From the NCBI RefSeq assembly GCF_017353175.1, contig NZ_JAFMYW010000002.1, positions 930,001 to 994,000 of the forward strand: a stretch of 64,000 bases of DNA, read 5' to 3'. A program made the position numbers and the translations under genes. The notes beneath the pieces were generated by a model that was given only the letters and a program-made list of their open reading frames with translations, searched no databases and had not been told where the DNA came from. Source of the stretch: Fibrella forsythiae. Its GTDB lineage: Bacteria > Bacteroidota > Bacteroidia > Cytophagales > Spirosomataceae. Each line of letters opens with the position of its first letter. Positions within the stretch are counted from its first letter, which is position 1. Of this stretch, positions 8,865 through 17,200 are shown piece by piece.

Positions 8865-9101
8865 ATGCCTACCGTACTGCTAATCGATGGATATAGGTTT
8901 TTCTTTTACATGAATGATCATGAACCCATCCATGTTCATGTGAGTAAGGCGGGGAAGGAAGCTCGATTTGATCTTGTGCCCGAGATAGACTTGACTTACT
9001 GTCACGGATTTAAGAAAAATGAACTACGCGAGATTGTAACCTTACTTGTTAACCACTATGATACATTCATCAGCGCTTGGCGGCAAACCTTCGGTGAGTA
9101 G
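8865..9101 (+). CDS. DUF4160 domain protein
   Basis: 78 residues, the full length of the DUF4160 family: MPTVLLIDGYRFFFYMNDHE, then EPIHVHVSKAGKEARFDL, the characteristic 'EPxHxHV' core, and a C-terminal helix (NELREIVTLLVNHYDTFISAW). DUF4160 genes are commonly followed by DUF2442 genes, as here. The pair has been thought of as a possible toxin-antitoxin-like or mobile small-gene module, but no activity is established. The gene is visibly more AT-rich than its neighbours and sits between two copies of the S9 gene end, suggesting acquisition. Confidence 0.8.
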   Translation: MPTVLLIDGYRFFFYMNDHEPIHVHVSKAGKEARFDLVPEIDLTYCHGFKKNELREIVTLLVNHYDTFISAWRQTFGE

Positions 9102-9444
9102 TCGCCTTCTGAATTTTCTGGAGGGAAGCGAGACCTCAATCAATGCAGAATTGCCCTTCCAACGGATAGAGGATGATTTTGACAGACTAATTCAACGTGA
9201 AAATTTACGTATTGTTCGATTCGTATGGATACGTGAATTGGATTTAGCCTTGGTTGTGCTCAATAATCGTCGAATTATAAGTCAGTCGTTATCGGCATAC
9301 AGTTCGTTACACGCCGCCTCCGATGATGACTTGGCTGCGTACACTATCTCTACGTCTGGGATTCATTGGCCCAATATTGACATTGACTTGAGTCTACGTG
9401 GTTTGTTGATGGATGAAGTAGTTCGATCAATAACAGTTGTTTAG
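9058..9444 (+). CDS. DUF2442 domain protein
   Basis: 128 residues from the ATG at 9058, overlapping the DUF4160 gene by 44 bp in another frame; a TTG at 9046 is an alternative start. The second half has the DUF2442 signature: a beta hairpin with NNRRIISQSLSAYSSLHAAS followed by GIHWPNIDIDLSLRGLL. The first about 40 residues (SRLLNFLEGSETSINAELPF) are extra compared with minimal DUF2442 proteins of about 80 residues. The large overlap implies translational coupling to the DUF4160 gene. Function unknown; base composition is AT-richer than the surroundings, as for its partner. Confidence 0.75.
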   Translation: MIHSSALGGKPSVSSRLLNFLEGSETSINAELPFQRIEDDFDRLIQRENLRIVRFVWIRELDLALVVLNNRRIISQSLSAYSSLHAASDDDLAAYTISTSGIHWPNIDIDLSLRGLLMDEVVRSITVV

Positions 9445-9465
9445 TTAGTTAAAAAACAGTTGCCA

Positions 9466-9545
9466 AAGATCACGGCTTTGTTGAGCCCACCAGCTGGATG
9501 GACGAATACAAGCGCGTCCTGAAACTGTTTGAGGAGCGATTGTGA
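9466..9545 (+). pseudogene. Direct repeat copy B: orphan 3' end of an S9 peptidase gene
   Basis: An 80-bp fragment encoding KDHGFVEPTSWMDEYK and the following residues to a TGA stop, with no start or upstream coding region. Against 8763-8842 there are six codon differences, five synonymous and one Ile-to-Val. That pattern points to divergence while both sequences were under protein-level selection, not a recent copy-paste event. It is either the displaced original gene end or a relic of a second S9 gene. Confidence 0.85.
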
Positions 9546-9661
9546 GCGGGGGCAAGCAACAGGTATTTTAACGGCTTTCTAACCAGCATGTCGAAACTAT
9601 AGGGGCGAGAAAGGGTTCTGTAGCGAGTTGGCTACCAACGTTCACCAAGTACACAACGACG

Positions 9662-9943
9662 ATGAGAAAGACCCTGATCATGATGGCCCTGATTGCCACC
9701 TCGCTGACCTTCGCTCAGGCGCAGGACGTAAAAGAAAACGCAAAAGCTACAGGCCGCCAGGCTAAACGCACGATGAATGCGGCTGGCGACAAAATTGACC
9801 GCGAAGCCACCGAGGCCAGACAGGATATAAAAGACGAAGCGCATACCGCCAGGGTTAAAACGAAGCGGGCCACGAACAAGGCGCTGAACAAAACGGATAA
9901 AAGCCTGAAGAAGGCTGAGAAGAAAATGGACGGCAGCCGATAG
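9662..9943 (+). CDS. Small secreted Lys/Ala-rich helical protein
   Basis: 93 residues: a signal peptide (MRKTLIMMALIATSLTFAQA) and a mature part of about 72 residues that is almost all charged helix (KENAKATGRQAKRTMNAAGD, KTKRATNKALNKTDKSLKKA), very rich in Lys, Ala and Asp/Glu. The composition resembles small LEA-like or YtxH-like helical proteins often seen near stress genes in Cytophagales. No domain is recognised and no function is claimed. A strong intrinsic terminator follows 22 bp after the stop, so it is probably monocistronic. Confidence 0.7.
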   Translation: MRKTLIMMALIATSLTFAQAQDVKENAKATGRQAKRTMNAAGDKIDREATEARQDIKDEAHTARVKTKRATNKALNKTDKSLKKAEKKMDGSR

Positions 9944-9965
9944 TGGCCTATGTTCTTCGCTGTTG

Positions 9966-9999
9966 AAAGGCCATCGCAATAAATGTGATGGCCTTTTTT
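9966..9999 (+). terminator. Intrinsic terminator after the Lys/Ala-rich protein gene
   Basis: AAAGGCCATC (9966-9975) pairs with GATGGCCTTT (9987-9996), 10 bp with an 11-nt loop, followed by a T run. Confidence 0.9.
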
Positions 10000-10077
10000 A
10001 GAACATAGAGCCGTTTGGGCACTCAATGGGTTGTTTCAGGTGTTGACGACAGTATAACACCTGCTTACTTTACCAGT

Positions 10078-10326
10078 ATGACTCAACCACACACTGTGCT
10101 GCTTTTCGGCATAACCCGGGATCTGGTCGGCCAGAGCCGCCTGTCCGTCCCACTGACAAAAGGGAGCCGGGTATCCGACCTGGTAGCTCATCTGAATGCC
10201 CAATATCCGGCACTTACAGGCGTAAAATCCATATTGGTAGCCGTTAACAGCGAATATGCGGAACCCAATACCCTATTAGATCCATCTGATGAAATTGCGC
10301 TAATTCCGCCTGTTAGCGGAGGGTAA
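10078..10326 (+). CDS. moaD: Molybdopterin synthase sulfur-carrier subunit MoaD
   Basis: 82 residues from the ATG at 10078; an upstream in-frame extension to 10015 lacks family similarity. It has the beta-grasp (ThiS/MoaD) plan: VLLFGITRDLVGQSRLSVPL, a helix VSDLVAHLNAQYPAL, then ILVAVNSEYAEP, DEIALIPPVSGG. The terminal Gly-Gly is the site of adenylation and thiocarboxylation. With MoaE it makes the dithiolene of molybdopterin in the cytoplasm. moaE follows after 131 bp, an unusually long gap for this pair, occupied by a partial inverted repeat. No other cofactor-synthesis gene is in the window. Confidence 0.9.
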   Translation: MTQPHTVLLFGITRDLVGQSRLSVPLTKGSRVSDLVAHLNAQYPALTGVKSILVAVNSEYAEPNTLLDPSDEIALIPPVSGG

Positions 10327-10331
10327 GACAA

Positions 10332-10451
10332 GATCAGTTATCAAGGCGTCATGGCTTCGCTCAGGTACGCTGTTGCTTCAGTAGAGCCATAATTCGTTGA
10401 CACCTGTTTAGTCGTACTTTCTCATTGATACCTGTTTATTGATAACTGATC
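10332..10451. repeat. Inverted repeat between moaD and moaE
   Basis: GATCAGTTATCAA (10332-10344) and TTGATAACTGATC (10439-10451) are perfect 13-bp inverted copies about 94 bp apart. Inside, words such as ACACCTGTTTA and ATACCTGTTTATT recur with 7-8-nt steps, resembling the other heptad-built hairpins of the window in degenerate form. Confidence 0.5.
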
Positions 10452-10457
10452 ATTGCA

Positions 10458-10868
10458 ATGATTGCCCTTACCGCAGACCCAATAGATTTTAGTTCCGCCT
10501 ACCATTACCTGCAAACTGACGAAGCCGGCGCGATCGACTTCTTCTTTGGTGTTGTTCGTAACAATACACAGCAACGGTCTGTAAACCAGCTCGATTACGA
10601 GGCCTATGGCCCCATGGCTATCCGCGAGATGCAAAAGATTGCCGATCAGGCCTGCGAGCGATGGCCCATCCTGAAGTATGTCGTCATTCACCGGACCGGC
10701 GTGCTGCGTATCGGCGAAATGGCGGTGTTGATCGGCGTGGCTACCCCACACCGGGATGCCGCTTTTGAGGCTACCCGTTACATCATCGACACCATCAAGC
10801 AAACGGTGCCTATCTGGAAAAAAGAACTGTTTGCCGACGGTGAAGTGTGGGTAAATGCAACGCCTTAA
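10458..10868 (+). CDS. moaE: Molybdopterin synthase catalytic subunit MoaE
   Basis: 136 residues, usual family length. Conserved blocks are present: GAIDFFFGVVRNN at about 24-36, LDYEAYGPMAIREM, VVIHRTGVLRIGEMAVLIGV, HRDAAFEATRYIIDTIKQTVPIWKK. The C-terminal KKELFADGEVWV contains the active-site lysines (K121-K122 region). The enzyme transfers sulfur from MoaD thiocarboxylate to precursor Z. It ends just before a 31-bp-arm hairpin that separates it from the convergent endonuclease/exonuclease/phosphatase gene. Confidence 0.93.
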   Translation: MIALTADPIDFSSAYHYLQTDEAGAIDFFFGVVRNNTQQRSVNQLDYEAYGPMAIREMQKIADQACERWPILKYVVIHRTGVLRIGEMAVLIGVATPHRDAAFEATRYIIDTIKQTVPIWKKELFADGEVWVNATP

Positions 10869-10873
10869 CATGA

Positions 10874-10971
10874 GTTTACCGTTTACTGTCTTGCGTTTTC
10901 TGTTGCTCTGCCTGGTTAAGTATACGTACCTGAGCGTAGTAACAGAAAACGCAAGACAGTAAACGGTAAAC
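10874..10971. repeat. Long hairpin, 31-bp perfect arms (GTTTAC heptad family, member 1)
   Basis: 10874-10904 is a perfect inverted copy of 10941-10971; the 36-nt loop contains ACGTACCT. The arm reads as 7-nt words GTTTACC-GTTTACT-GTCTTGC-GTTTTCT. It lies between convergent genes, starts 5 nt after the moaE stop and abuts the stop of the gene on the other strand. It resembles the hairpins at 14056 and 56779. Confidence 0.85.
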
Positions 10972-12093
10972 CTATTTTAAAACGTACCTGCCTTCAACCG
11001 GAAAGTGATCGGAATAAGGTTGATCGCGATGGACCTGGAAATCAAGTACCTCAAAGCGTGGGTCGTAGAACTGGTTATCAATCCGAATGGTGCGGGGCGC
11101 CCGGTTCAGGGTAAAGCCAAATCCGTGGCCGGCATCTTCAAATGCATTGGGTAGAATGCGGCGGAGCCGTTCATAAACAACACTGTAGGGCGTCTCGTTG
11201 AAATCGCCCGTCACGATGACCGGGTAGGGGCTTTCGGCAATGCACGCCTCTACAACGCGAACCTCGCCCTGCCGCGATTTGAACCCAAATTTTAACGCTT
11301 CAAGTACCGACCGGGTTTCGGCTTTTACCCCCGACATCTTATCCTCCTGGAACACCTTTCGAACCCGGATGCCCATCGACTGGAGATGGACGTTGATGAC
11401 CCGAATAGTATCCTGCCCAATTTGGATATCGGTCCATACCATCCCGTTGAAGGAACTGAATACGTGTTCACCATGATTTATGATCGGAAAACGGGAAAAG
11501 GTAGCAACGCCTATATACTCAGCTTCTTTCGGGTGGAGAAGGGCTTTATAGCGGTAACCTGCCCGTTCTAACCGATCTGACATCTGAAACGCCGGCATTT
11601 CTTTGCCAACAAAAAATTCCTGAAAGCATTTAACGGGTGCCTGATGAGCCAGAATCCAGTTGCTCATCAGCCGGGTGCCGCGTGGTTCGCGATGGAGCGT
11701 ATCGTCGTAGTACTTCTCCAGTCCGAATACAGAGACATTATAACTGAGCAGCGAGAAAGCACCCGTACGATGTGCATCAGCCTGCGAAGCGTGAACGGCG
11801 AATGTTCGTGGGTACAGCCAGTATCCCAGCAGCAGACCAATCACTGACAGGGTGCTGCGCCAGGGTCTGGTAAAAAGCCAGAATAGACCCAGGAGTACTA
11901 ACATCAGCCAGGCAACCGGCAGAGTGATCATGATCATACTGGCCAGCCAGTGCTCGGCTGGCAGCCGGCCAATCAGATAGTAGATCAACAGCGTGTAGAA
12001 AAATACGCCTAGGTGCAGCGACCAGATCAGTGACCTGCCAATAAAGGCTAAAAACTGGCCGATACGCGTTCGTAATGACATGGAGTAGGGCAT
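10972..12093 (-). CDS. Membrane-anchored endonuclease/exonuclease/phosphatase family protein
   Basis: 373 residues from the ATG at 12093 (another ATG at 12081 is equally possible; the long upstream frame overlaps the rimP promoter and gene). Three hydrophobic segments in the first about 100 residues are followed by a DNase I-like fold: LLSYNVSVFG, CFQEFFVGKEMP with the metal-binding Glu, IRVINVHLQSMG, VIVTGDFNETPYS and YSDHFPVEGRYV with the catalytic Asp-His pair. Such proteins are phosphoesterases acting on nucleic acids, phospholipids or inositol phosphates; topology suggests a periplasmic or membrane-facing catalytic domain. Substrate unknown. Confidence 0.85.
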   Translation of the reverse strand: MPYSMSLRTRIGQFLAFIGRSLIWSLHLGVFFYTLLIYYLIGRLPAEHWLASMIMITLPVAWLMLVLLGLFWLFTRPWRSTLSVIGLLLGYWLYPRTFAVHASQADAHRTGAFSLLSYNVSVFGLEKYYDDTLHREPRGTRLMSNWILAHQAPVKCFQEFFVGKEMPAFQMSDRLERAGYRYKALLHPKEAEYIGVATFSRFPIINHGEHVFSSFNGMVWTDIQIGQDTIRVINVHLQSMGIRVRKVFQEDKMSGVKAETRSVLEALKFGFKSRQGEVRVVEACIAESPYPVIVTGDFNETPYSVVYERLRRILPNAFEDAGHGFGFTLNRAPRTIRIDNQFYDPRFEVLDFQVHRDQPYSDHFPVEGRYVLK

Positions 12094-12144
12094 GATGACA
12101 TGACAAAAGTACGACATCGGCCTCGCCATGCCAGTCGCTCCGGG

Positions 12145-12175
12145 TTGCTTTTCGCTGAATAACGCCTTATCTTTG
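12145..12175 (+). promoter_or_regulatory. Bacteroidota-type promoter upstream of rimP
   Basis: TTG at 12145-12147 and TATCTTTG at 12168-12175 are separated by 20 nt, matching the Bacteroidota -33/-7 consensus (TTG, N19-21, TANNTTTG). The expected transcription start is near 12182. Confidence 0.75.
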
Positions 12176-12205
12176 CGCCACTTAGCGACATCATACAGGA
12201 TCAGC

Positions 12206-12229
12206 AAAGGGAGTTCGACTCCCTTTTTT
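12206..12229 (+). terminator. Attenuator-like hairpin directly before rimP
   Basis: AAAGGGAGT (12206-12214) pairs with ACTCCCTTT (12218-12226) around a 3-nt loop, followed by T residues to 12229. This has every feature of an intrinsic terminator yet sits between the promoter and the rimP start, 2 nt from the TTG start codon. It implies regulated read-through or occlusion of the start region. Confidence 0.65.
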
Positions 12230-12231
12230 CT

Positions 12232-12741
12232 TTGGAAAACCCCGTGACCGACACCGCACGCATCGAAGCACTCTTGCAGCCGTATCTGAACGATGGCGAG
12301 TACTATATTGTTGATATTCAGATAGCTGGCAAGACGGGAGGCCTCTTGAAAGTAACCGTCCTGATTGATTCTGACGAGGGAATGACAATCGAGGCTTGTG
12401 CCCGCATTAGCCGGGCATTGGGCAACCAGATGGATGAACTCGACTTTTTCGGGGATTCCCCGTTCAACCTGGAAGTTTCGTCGCCCGGCGTTGATTTCCC
12501 GCTCACACAACTGCGGCAGTTTACCAAGAATGTGGGCCGATTGTTAAAAGTACAGGTGACAAACGGACCTATTCTGCTTGGTAAGCTCGAATCGGCTGAT
12601 GAGCAGGGAATCGTTATTGACGTACCGCCTGCCAAAATCAGTAAAACGAAACGCAAAACGTTGACTGAATTGCCGCCGGAAGGTATACAGACAATACCCT
12701 ACGAATCAATTCAGAAAGCTACTGTTGAGATTCAATTTTAA
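12232..12741 (+). CDS. rimP: Ribosome maturation factor RimP
   Basis: 169 residues from a TTG at 12232; a GTG four codons later (12244) is an alternative, and no ATG fits. The family blocks are clear: YIVDIQIAGKTGGLLKVTVL, IDSDEGMTIEACARISRALG, FNLEVSSPGVDFPL and the C-terminal Sm-like domain with VQVTNGPILLGKLESADEQG. RimP assists 30S maturation in the cytoplasm. It heads the rimP-nusA-infB order common to bacteria, with nusA starting 70 bp downstream. The start lies almost on the 3' foot of a terminator-like hairpin. Confidence 0.93.
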   Translation: MENPVTDTARIEALLQPYLNDGEYYIVDIQIAGKTGGLLKVTVLIDSDEGMTIEACARISRALGNQMDELDFFGDSPFNLEVSSPGVDFPLTQLRQFTKNVGRLLKVQVTNGPILLGKLESADEQGIVIDVPPAKISKTKRKTLTELPPEGIQTIPYESIQKATVEIQF

Positions 12742-12811
12742 GAAATGACTAAATACATGAGGGGTGAGTTCTGCCGCGCATAATCGCCCCTCAGCCAACC
12801 CGATACGCCAA

Positions 12812-14056
12812 ATGAATAGCGGACAGTTAATCGAATCCTTTGCTGATTTTGCCCGGTCAAAAAACATTGACCGACCCACCATGATCACCATTCTGGAAGA
12901 AGTCTTCCGGACAATGATTCGCAAGAAATATGAGACCGATGCCAACTTCGACGTAATTATCAACGCCGAAAGTGGTGACCTTGAAATGTGGCGGACTCGC
13001 GAAATTGTTGACGATAACTCAGAAGATATCTGGGATTACGATAAAATCCCCCTCGCCGAAGCTCGCCTTATCCAGAACGACTTTGAAGTAGGGGAGCAAG
13101 TGGCCGAAGAGGTCAAATTAGAAGATTTTGGGCGTCGGGTTGTGCAAACAGCCCGTCAGACGCTCATTCAGCGTGTTAAAGATTTAGAAAAAGAACTGCT
13201 GTACCAGAAATACAAAGACCAGGTTGGCGACCTGATTTCGGCTGAGGTGTACCAACTTCTGAAAGGCGAAATTATTCTGGTAGATGGAGAAAGCAACGAG
13301 TTGAGTCTGCCCCGCAGCGAGCAGATTCCAAGAGATCGCTACCGTAAAGGCGACGCCGTGAAGGCAGTTATTCACCGGGTAGATATGAACAACGGTACGC
13401 CCAAGATCATACTTTCCCGCACATCGCCTGTCTTCCTGGAGCGGCTGTTTGAAACCGAGATTCCGGAGATTTATGATGGCGTTATCTCGATTCGCCGAAT
13501 TGTGCGCGAGCCGGGCGAACGGGCTAAAGTGGCCGTTGAATCATATGATGACCGCATTGATCCTGTTGGGGCCTGTGTTGGTATGAAAGGGGTACGTATT
13601 CACAGCATCGTACGCGAACTGGGCAACGAGAACATCGATGTAATCAACTACACTGAGAACCTCGAACTGTTTATCAGCCGTGCCCTAAGCCCTGCCAAAG
13701 TCAGTTCGATGAATATCGATAAAGACGCAGGTCGGGTGGCCGTTTACCTGAAACCCGATCAGGTGTCGCTGGCGATTGGTAAAGGTGGTCAGAACATTAA
13801 ACTGGCTGGCCGGTTAGTGAATCTGGAACTGGACGTGTACCGCGAAACCGACGGACAGGAAGACGACGAAGACGTTGACCTGATGGAATTCAAAGACGAA
13901 ATCGACGAATGGATAGTTGAAGAATTCCGTCGTGTTGGTCTCGATACCGCCAAAAGTGTACTGGCCCTTAGCCGGGAAGAACTGGTTCGCCGCACCGATC
14001 TGGAAGAAGATACCGTTGAGGAAATCCTGAACATCCTGCGGCAGGAATTCGAATAA
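12812..14056 (+). CDS. nusA: Transcription termination/antitermination factor NusA
   Basis: 414 residues from the ATG at 12812 (MNSGQLIESFADFARSKNID); an upstream GTG at 12764 would add a poorly conserved segment. Domains in order: N-terminal RNA-polymerase-binding domain to about 125, S1 (QVGDLISAEVYQLLKGEIIL) about 130-200, KH1 (DPVGACVGMKGVRIHSIVRE) and KH2 (SLAIGKGGQNIKLAGRLVNL), ending in an acidic tail (EEDTVEEILNILRQEFE) that resembles half of an AR repeat. It binds RNA polymerase and controls pausing, termination and antitermination. Between rimP and infB as usual. A long hairpin begins at its stop codon. Confidence 0.95.
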   Translation: MNSGQLIESFADFARSKNIDRPTMITILEEVFRTMIRKKYETDANFDVIINAESGDLEMWRTREIVDDNSEDIWDYDKIPLAEARLIQNDFEVGEQVAEEVKLEDFGRRVVQTARQTLIQRVKDLEKELLYQKYKDQVGDLISAEVYQLLKGEIILVDGESNELSLPRSEQIPRDRYRKGDAVKAVIHRVDMNNGTPKIILSRTSPVFLERLFETEIPEIYDGVISIRRIVREPGERAKVAVESYDDRIDPVGACVGMKGVRIHSIVRELGNENIDVINYTENLELFISRALSPAKVSSMNIDKDAGRVAVYLKPDQVSLAIGKGGQNIKLAGRLVNLELDVYRETDGQEDDEDVDLMEFKDEIDEWIVEEFRRVGLDTAKSVLALSREELVRRTDLEEDTVEEILNILRQEFE

Positions 14057-14159
14057 GTTTACCGTTTGCTGTTTAGTATTTTCAGTTGCATTAGTTGATA
14101 ACGACTTGGTTTGTTCTGACGCAAGGCAACTGAAAACACTAAACAGCAAGGGGTAAACT
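14056..14159. repeat. Long hairpin, 34-nt arms (GTTTAC heptad family, member 2)
   Basis: 14056-14089 pairs with 14126-14159 with three mismatches. The arm reads GTTTACC-GTTTGCT-GTTTAGT-ATTTTCA in 7-nt steps and ends in GTTGC, as in the hairpin at 56779. It separates nusA from infB, and infB has its own promoter downstream. Confidence 0.85.
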
Positions 14160-14190
14160 CCCTTTTTTGGGATTTATAATCCGTTAACCG

Positions 14191-14223
14191 TTGTTATCAC
14201 TGTATAAACAACCATTAATTTTG
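14191..14223 (+). promoter_or_regulatory. Candidate promoter for infB
   Basis: TTG at 14191-14193 and TAATTTTG at 14216-14223, 22 nt apart, fit the Bacteroidota -33/-7 pattern with slightly long spacing. The infB ATG is at 14243, leaving a leader of about 12 nt. Confidence 0.55.
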
Positions 14224-14242
14224 TCGGGTCTAAACCGAACGT

Positions 14243-17200
14243 ATGGCAGAAGATAAATCAATGCGCCTGAGCCAAGTGGCAAAAATTCTCAACAAAGGGT
14301 TATCCTCTGTTGCGAGTACGCTATCTGCCAAAGGGTTCAAGGTGGAAATAAACCCTAATACCAAAATCAACACCGAACAGTTGGAGGTATTAGCGAAGGA
14401 ATTTAAAGCAAGCGATCTCCTGAACGGGACCCGCAAATCGGCCGACGTACCTGCTTCGGCAGAGGCGCACCGTGAGGCACCGGCCCGTAAGGATGATGAT
14501 TACCTGCCACGCTACTCGCGTGACGAGCAGGGACGATCGAACGTGGCTGAGAGCAACACTACGGCGCCAGCTGGTGCCCCTGTTGCCCGCACACCCGAAC
14601 CTGCTAAACCTACTGCCCAACCGGCACAGCGTGAGGCTGCCCCGGCGTCTGGCCTGCCTGGCCTGACAGTGGTAGGAAAAATCGATCTCAATGCGCCGAG
14701 GCCTGTGCCACCTGTTCAGGCAGAACGCAGCCCGGCTCCAGCTCCGGTTACCGCGAAAGCGCCCGAGGCTCCAAAACCTGTTGTGGCACCTGCTCCGGAA
14801 GCAAAAGCACCTGCACCGGTTAGCGTACCGGCTCCAGCTGTTGCCCCTGTTGCTCCGCCACAGCCAGTTGCAACGCCAGCTCCCAAGCCTGTAGAAGCTC
14901 CTGCGCCAACGCCTGCTCCTGTGGCAGTTGTGAAGCCAGCGCCTGCGCCAGCGGTTGTTCAAACGCCTAAGCCCGTTGAAAATCGCCAGCCAGAGCAGCC
15001 AAAACCAACGGTTGAAGTACCTAAAACAGTAGAGACACCCCAGCCGGTTGCGGCTGTGACGCCTCCTGTGGCCGCGCCGAAACCTGTTGACGTACCCAAA
15101 AGCGAGCCTGCAGACGAGCCTGCCGCCCCGGTAGAAACGATCCGGGCTGAAGGAAGCGTGCAGTTGAAAGGATTAACTGTAAAAGGAACGATTGACCTGA
15201 CGCAGTTTAACCGCCCTCAAGGTGGTGGTGCGGCCAGTCGTGATAAAAAAGGAAAACGGAAGCGTATTCCGAATGCAAACGATCGTCGGCCCGGTCAGCC
15301 AAACCCAGGTCAGGGACAGGGCGGTGGACAGCCTCAGGCTGGTGGTCAGGGGCAGGTAAATGCGCCTCGTAACGACCGTGATGGTCAGCCACGTGGTGAT
15401 CGTCCGGGTTATCAGGGCGGCGACCGCAACCAAAATCAGGGTGACCGTACAAACCAGAACCGCCCTGCACAGGGCCAGGGTGCTGGTAATGCAACTACGA
15501 ATACCAACCGTCCGGCAGCAGGCGCTCCGGCTGGTAATAACCAGAACCGTCCGGCTGCAGGTGCGGGTGGCGGTACAAACCAGGGCCGTAACAGCAATGG
15601 TCCACGTCCTGGTGGAGGTAATGACAAGAAACGGGGAGGTGATCGCCGCGACGTACCTACCAAGCAGGAAGTATCGGCCAATATTCGCGCAACCAATGCC
15701 CGGATGACGGGCGGTAACACGCGTACCAACCGGGGTGCAGATCGCCGCCGCGACCGTCGTAGTCAGCGTGAAGAAGATCGCCGCCTGATGACCGAACAGG
15801 AAGAACTGGAAGCAAAAACGCTGAAAGTTACCGAGTTCGTGTCCGCCAACGATCTGTCATCGCTGATGGACGTGTCGATCAATGAAGTTATTTCCGTGTG
15901 TTTAAGCGCCGGTATGTTCGTATCGATCAACCAGCGTCTCGATGCTGAAGCGATCACGTTCATTGCCGATGAGTTTGGCTTCGACATACAATTCGTATCG
16001 GCTGAAGAAGAAACCGAAGCAAGTCTGGATGAAACACCAGACGCCGAGGAAGATTTACATCTTCGTGCGCCGATCGTTACGATCATGGGCCACGTTGACC
16101 ATGGTAAAACATCGCTGCTTGACTACATCCGTCGTGCGAAAGTGGCGGCTGGTGAAGCTGGTGGTATTACCCAGCACATTGGTGCCTATAGCGTGAAAAC
16201 GGAAGATGGCCGGATGGTAACCTTCCTGGATACACCTGGTCACGAAGCCTTTACGGCTATGCGGGCGCGGGGTGCTAAAGTTACCGACGTCGTCATCATC
16301 GTGATTGCGGCCGATGATAGCATCATGCCTCAAACACGTGAAGCTATCAACCACGCACAAGTAGCCAACGTACCCATCGTATTCGCTTTCTCGAAAGTAG
16401 ATAAACCTGGTGCCGACGCCGAAAAAATCCGGAACGAACTGGCTCAGATGAACCTGCTCGTTGAAGATTGGGGCGGTAAATACCAGTCTCAGGAAATTTC
16501 ATCAAAATCAGGTTTAGGTATCGACGAACTGCTGGAGAAAGTGTTGCTCGAAGCTGAGGTCCTTGAACTGAAAGCCAACCCGTCGCGCCGTTCTACCGGT
16601 ACCGTAGTAGAAGCAACCCTTGATAAAGGTCGTGGGTACGTTACTACCGTTCTGGTACAAAATGGTACGCTCCGTCAGGGTGATATCATGCTTGTTGGTG
16701 CGCATTACGGTCGCATCCGGGCAATGACCAATGACCGTGGCGAACGGATCAAAGAAGCGGGTCCTTCGCAACCGGTACAGATTCTTGGTCTGCCAGGTGC
16801 GCCACAGGCTGGTGATAAGTTTAACGTGATGGAAACGGACCGTGAGGCCCGCGAGATTGCCAACAAACGGGAGCAATTGCTGCGTGAACAGACCCTTCGC
16901 ACCCGCAAGCATATTACGCTTGAAGAGATTGGCCGCCGGAAAGCGATCGGTTCATTTAAAGAACTGAACGTGATTGTGAAAGGTGACGTAGACGGTTCGG
17001 TGGAAGCCCTATCCGATTCGTTGCTTCAGTTGTCGACTGGTGAGGTTCAGGTGAACATCATTCACAAGGCAGTGGGTCAGATCTCTGAATCAGACGTGCT
17101 GCTGGCGTCAACTGCCGACGCCATCATCATTGGTTTCCAGGTACGTCCTTCGTCGAATGCCCGTAAGCTCGCCGAGCAGGAGCAGATCGAAATCCGGATG

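Noticed and set aside
10874-10971. CRISPR-like repeat pair
   Set aside because: Only two copies and in inverted orientation; it is a hairpin, with no array anywhere in the window.
15173-15494. Antisense open frames over the infB linker
   Set aside because: They are shadows produced by the skewed Gly/Asn/Arg-rich codons of infB on the other strand.
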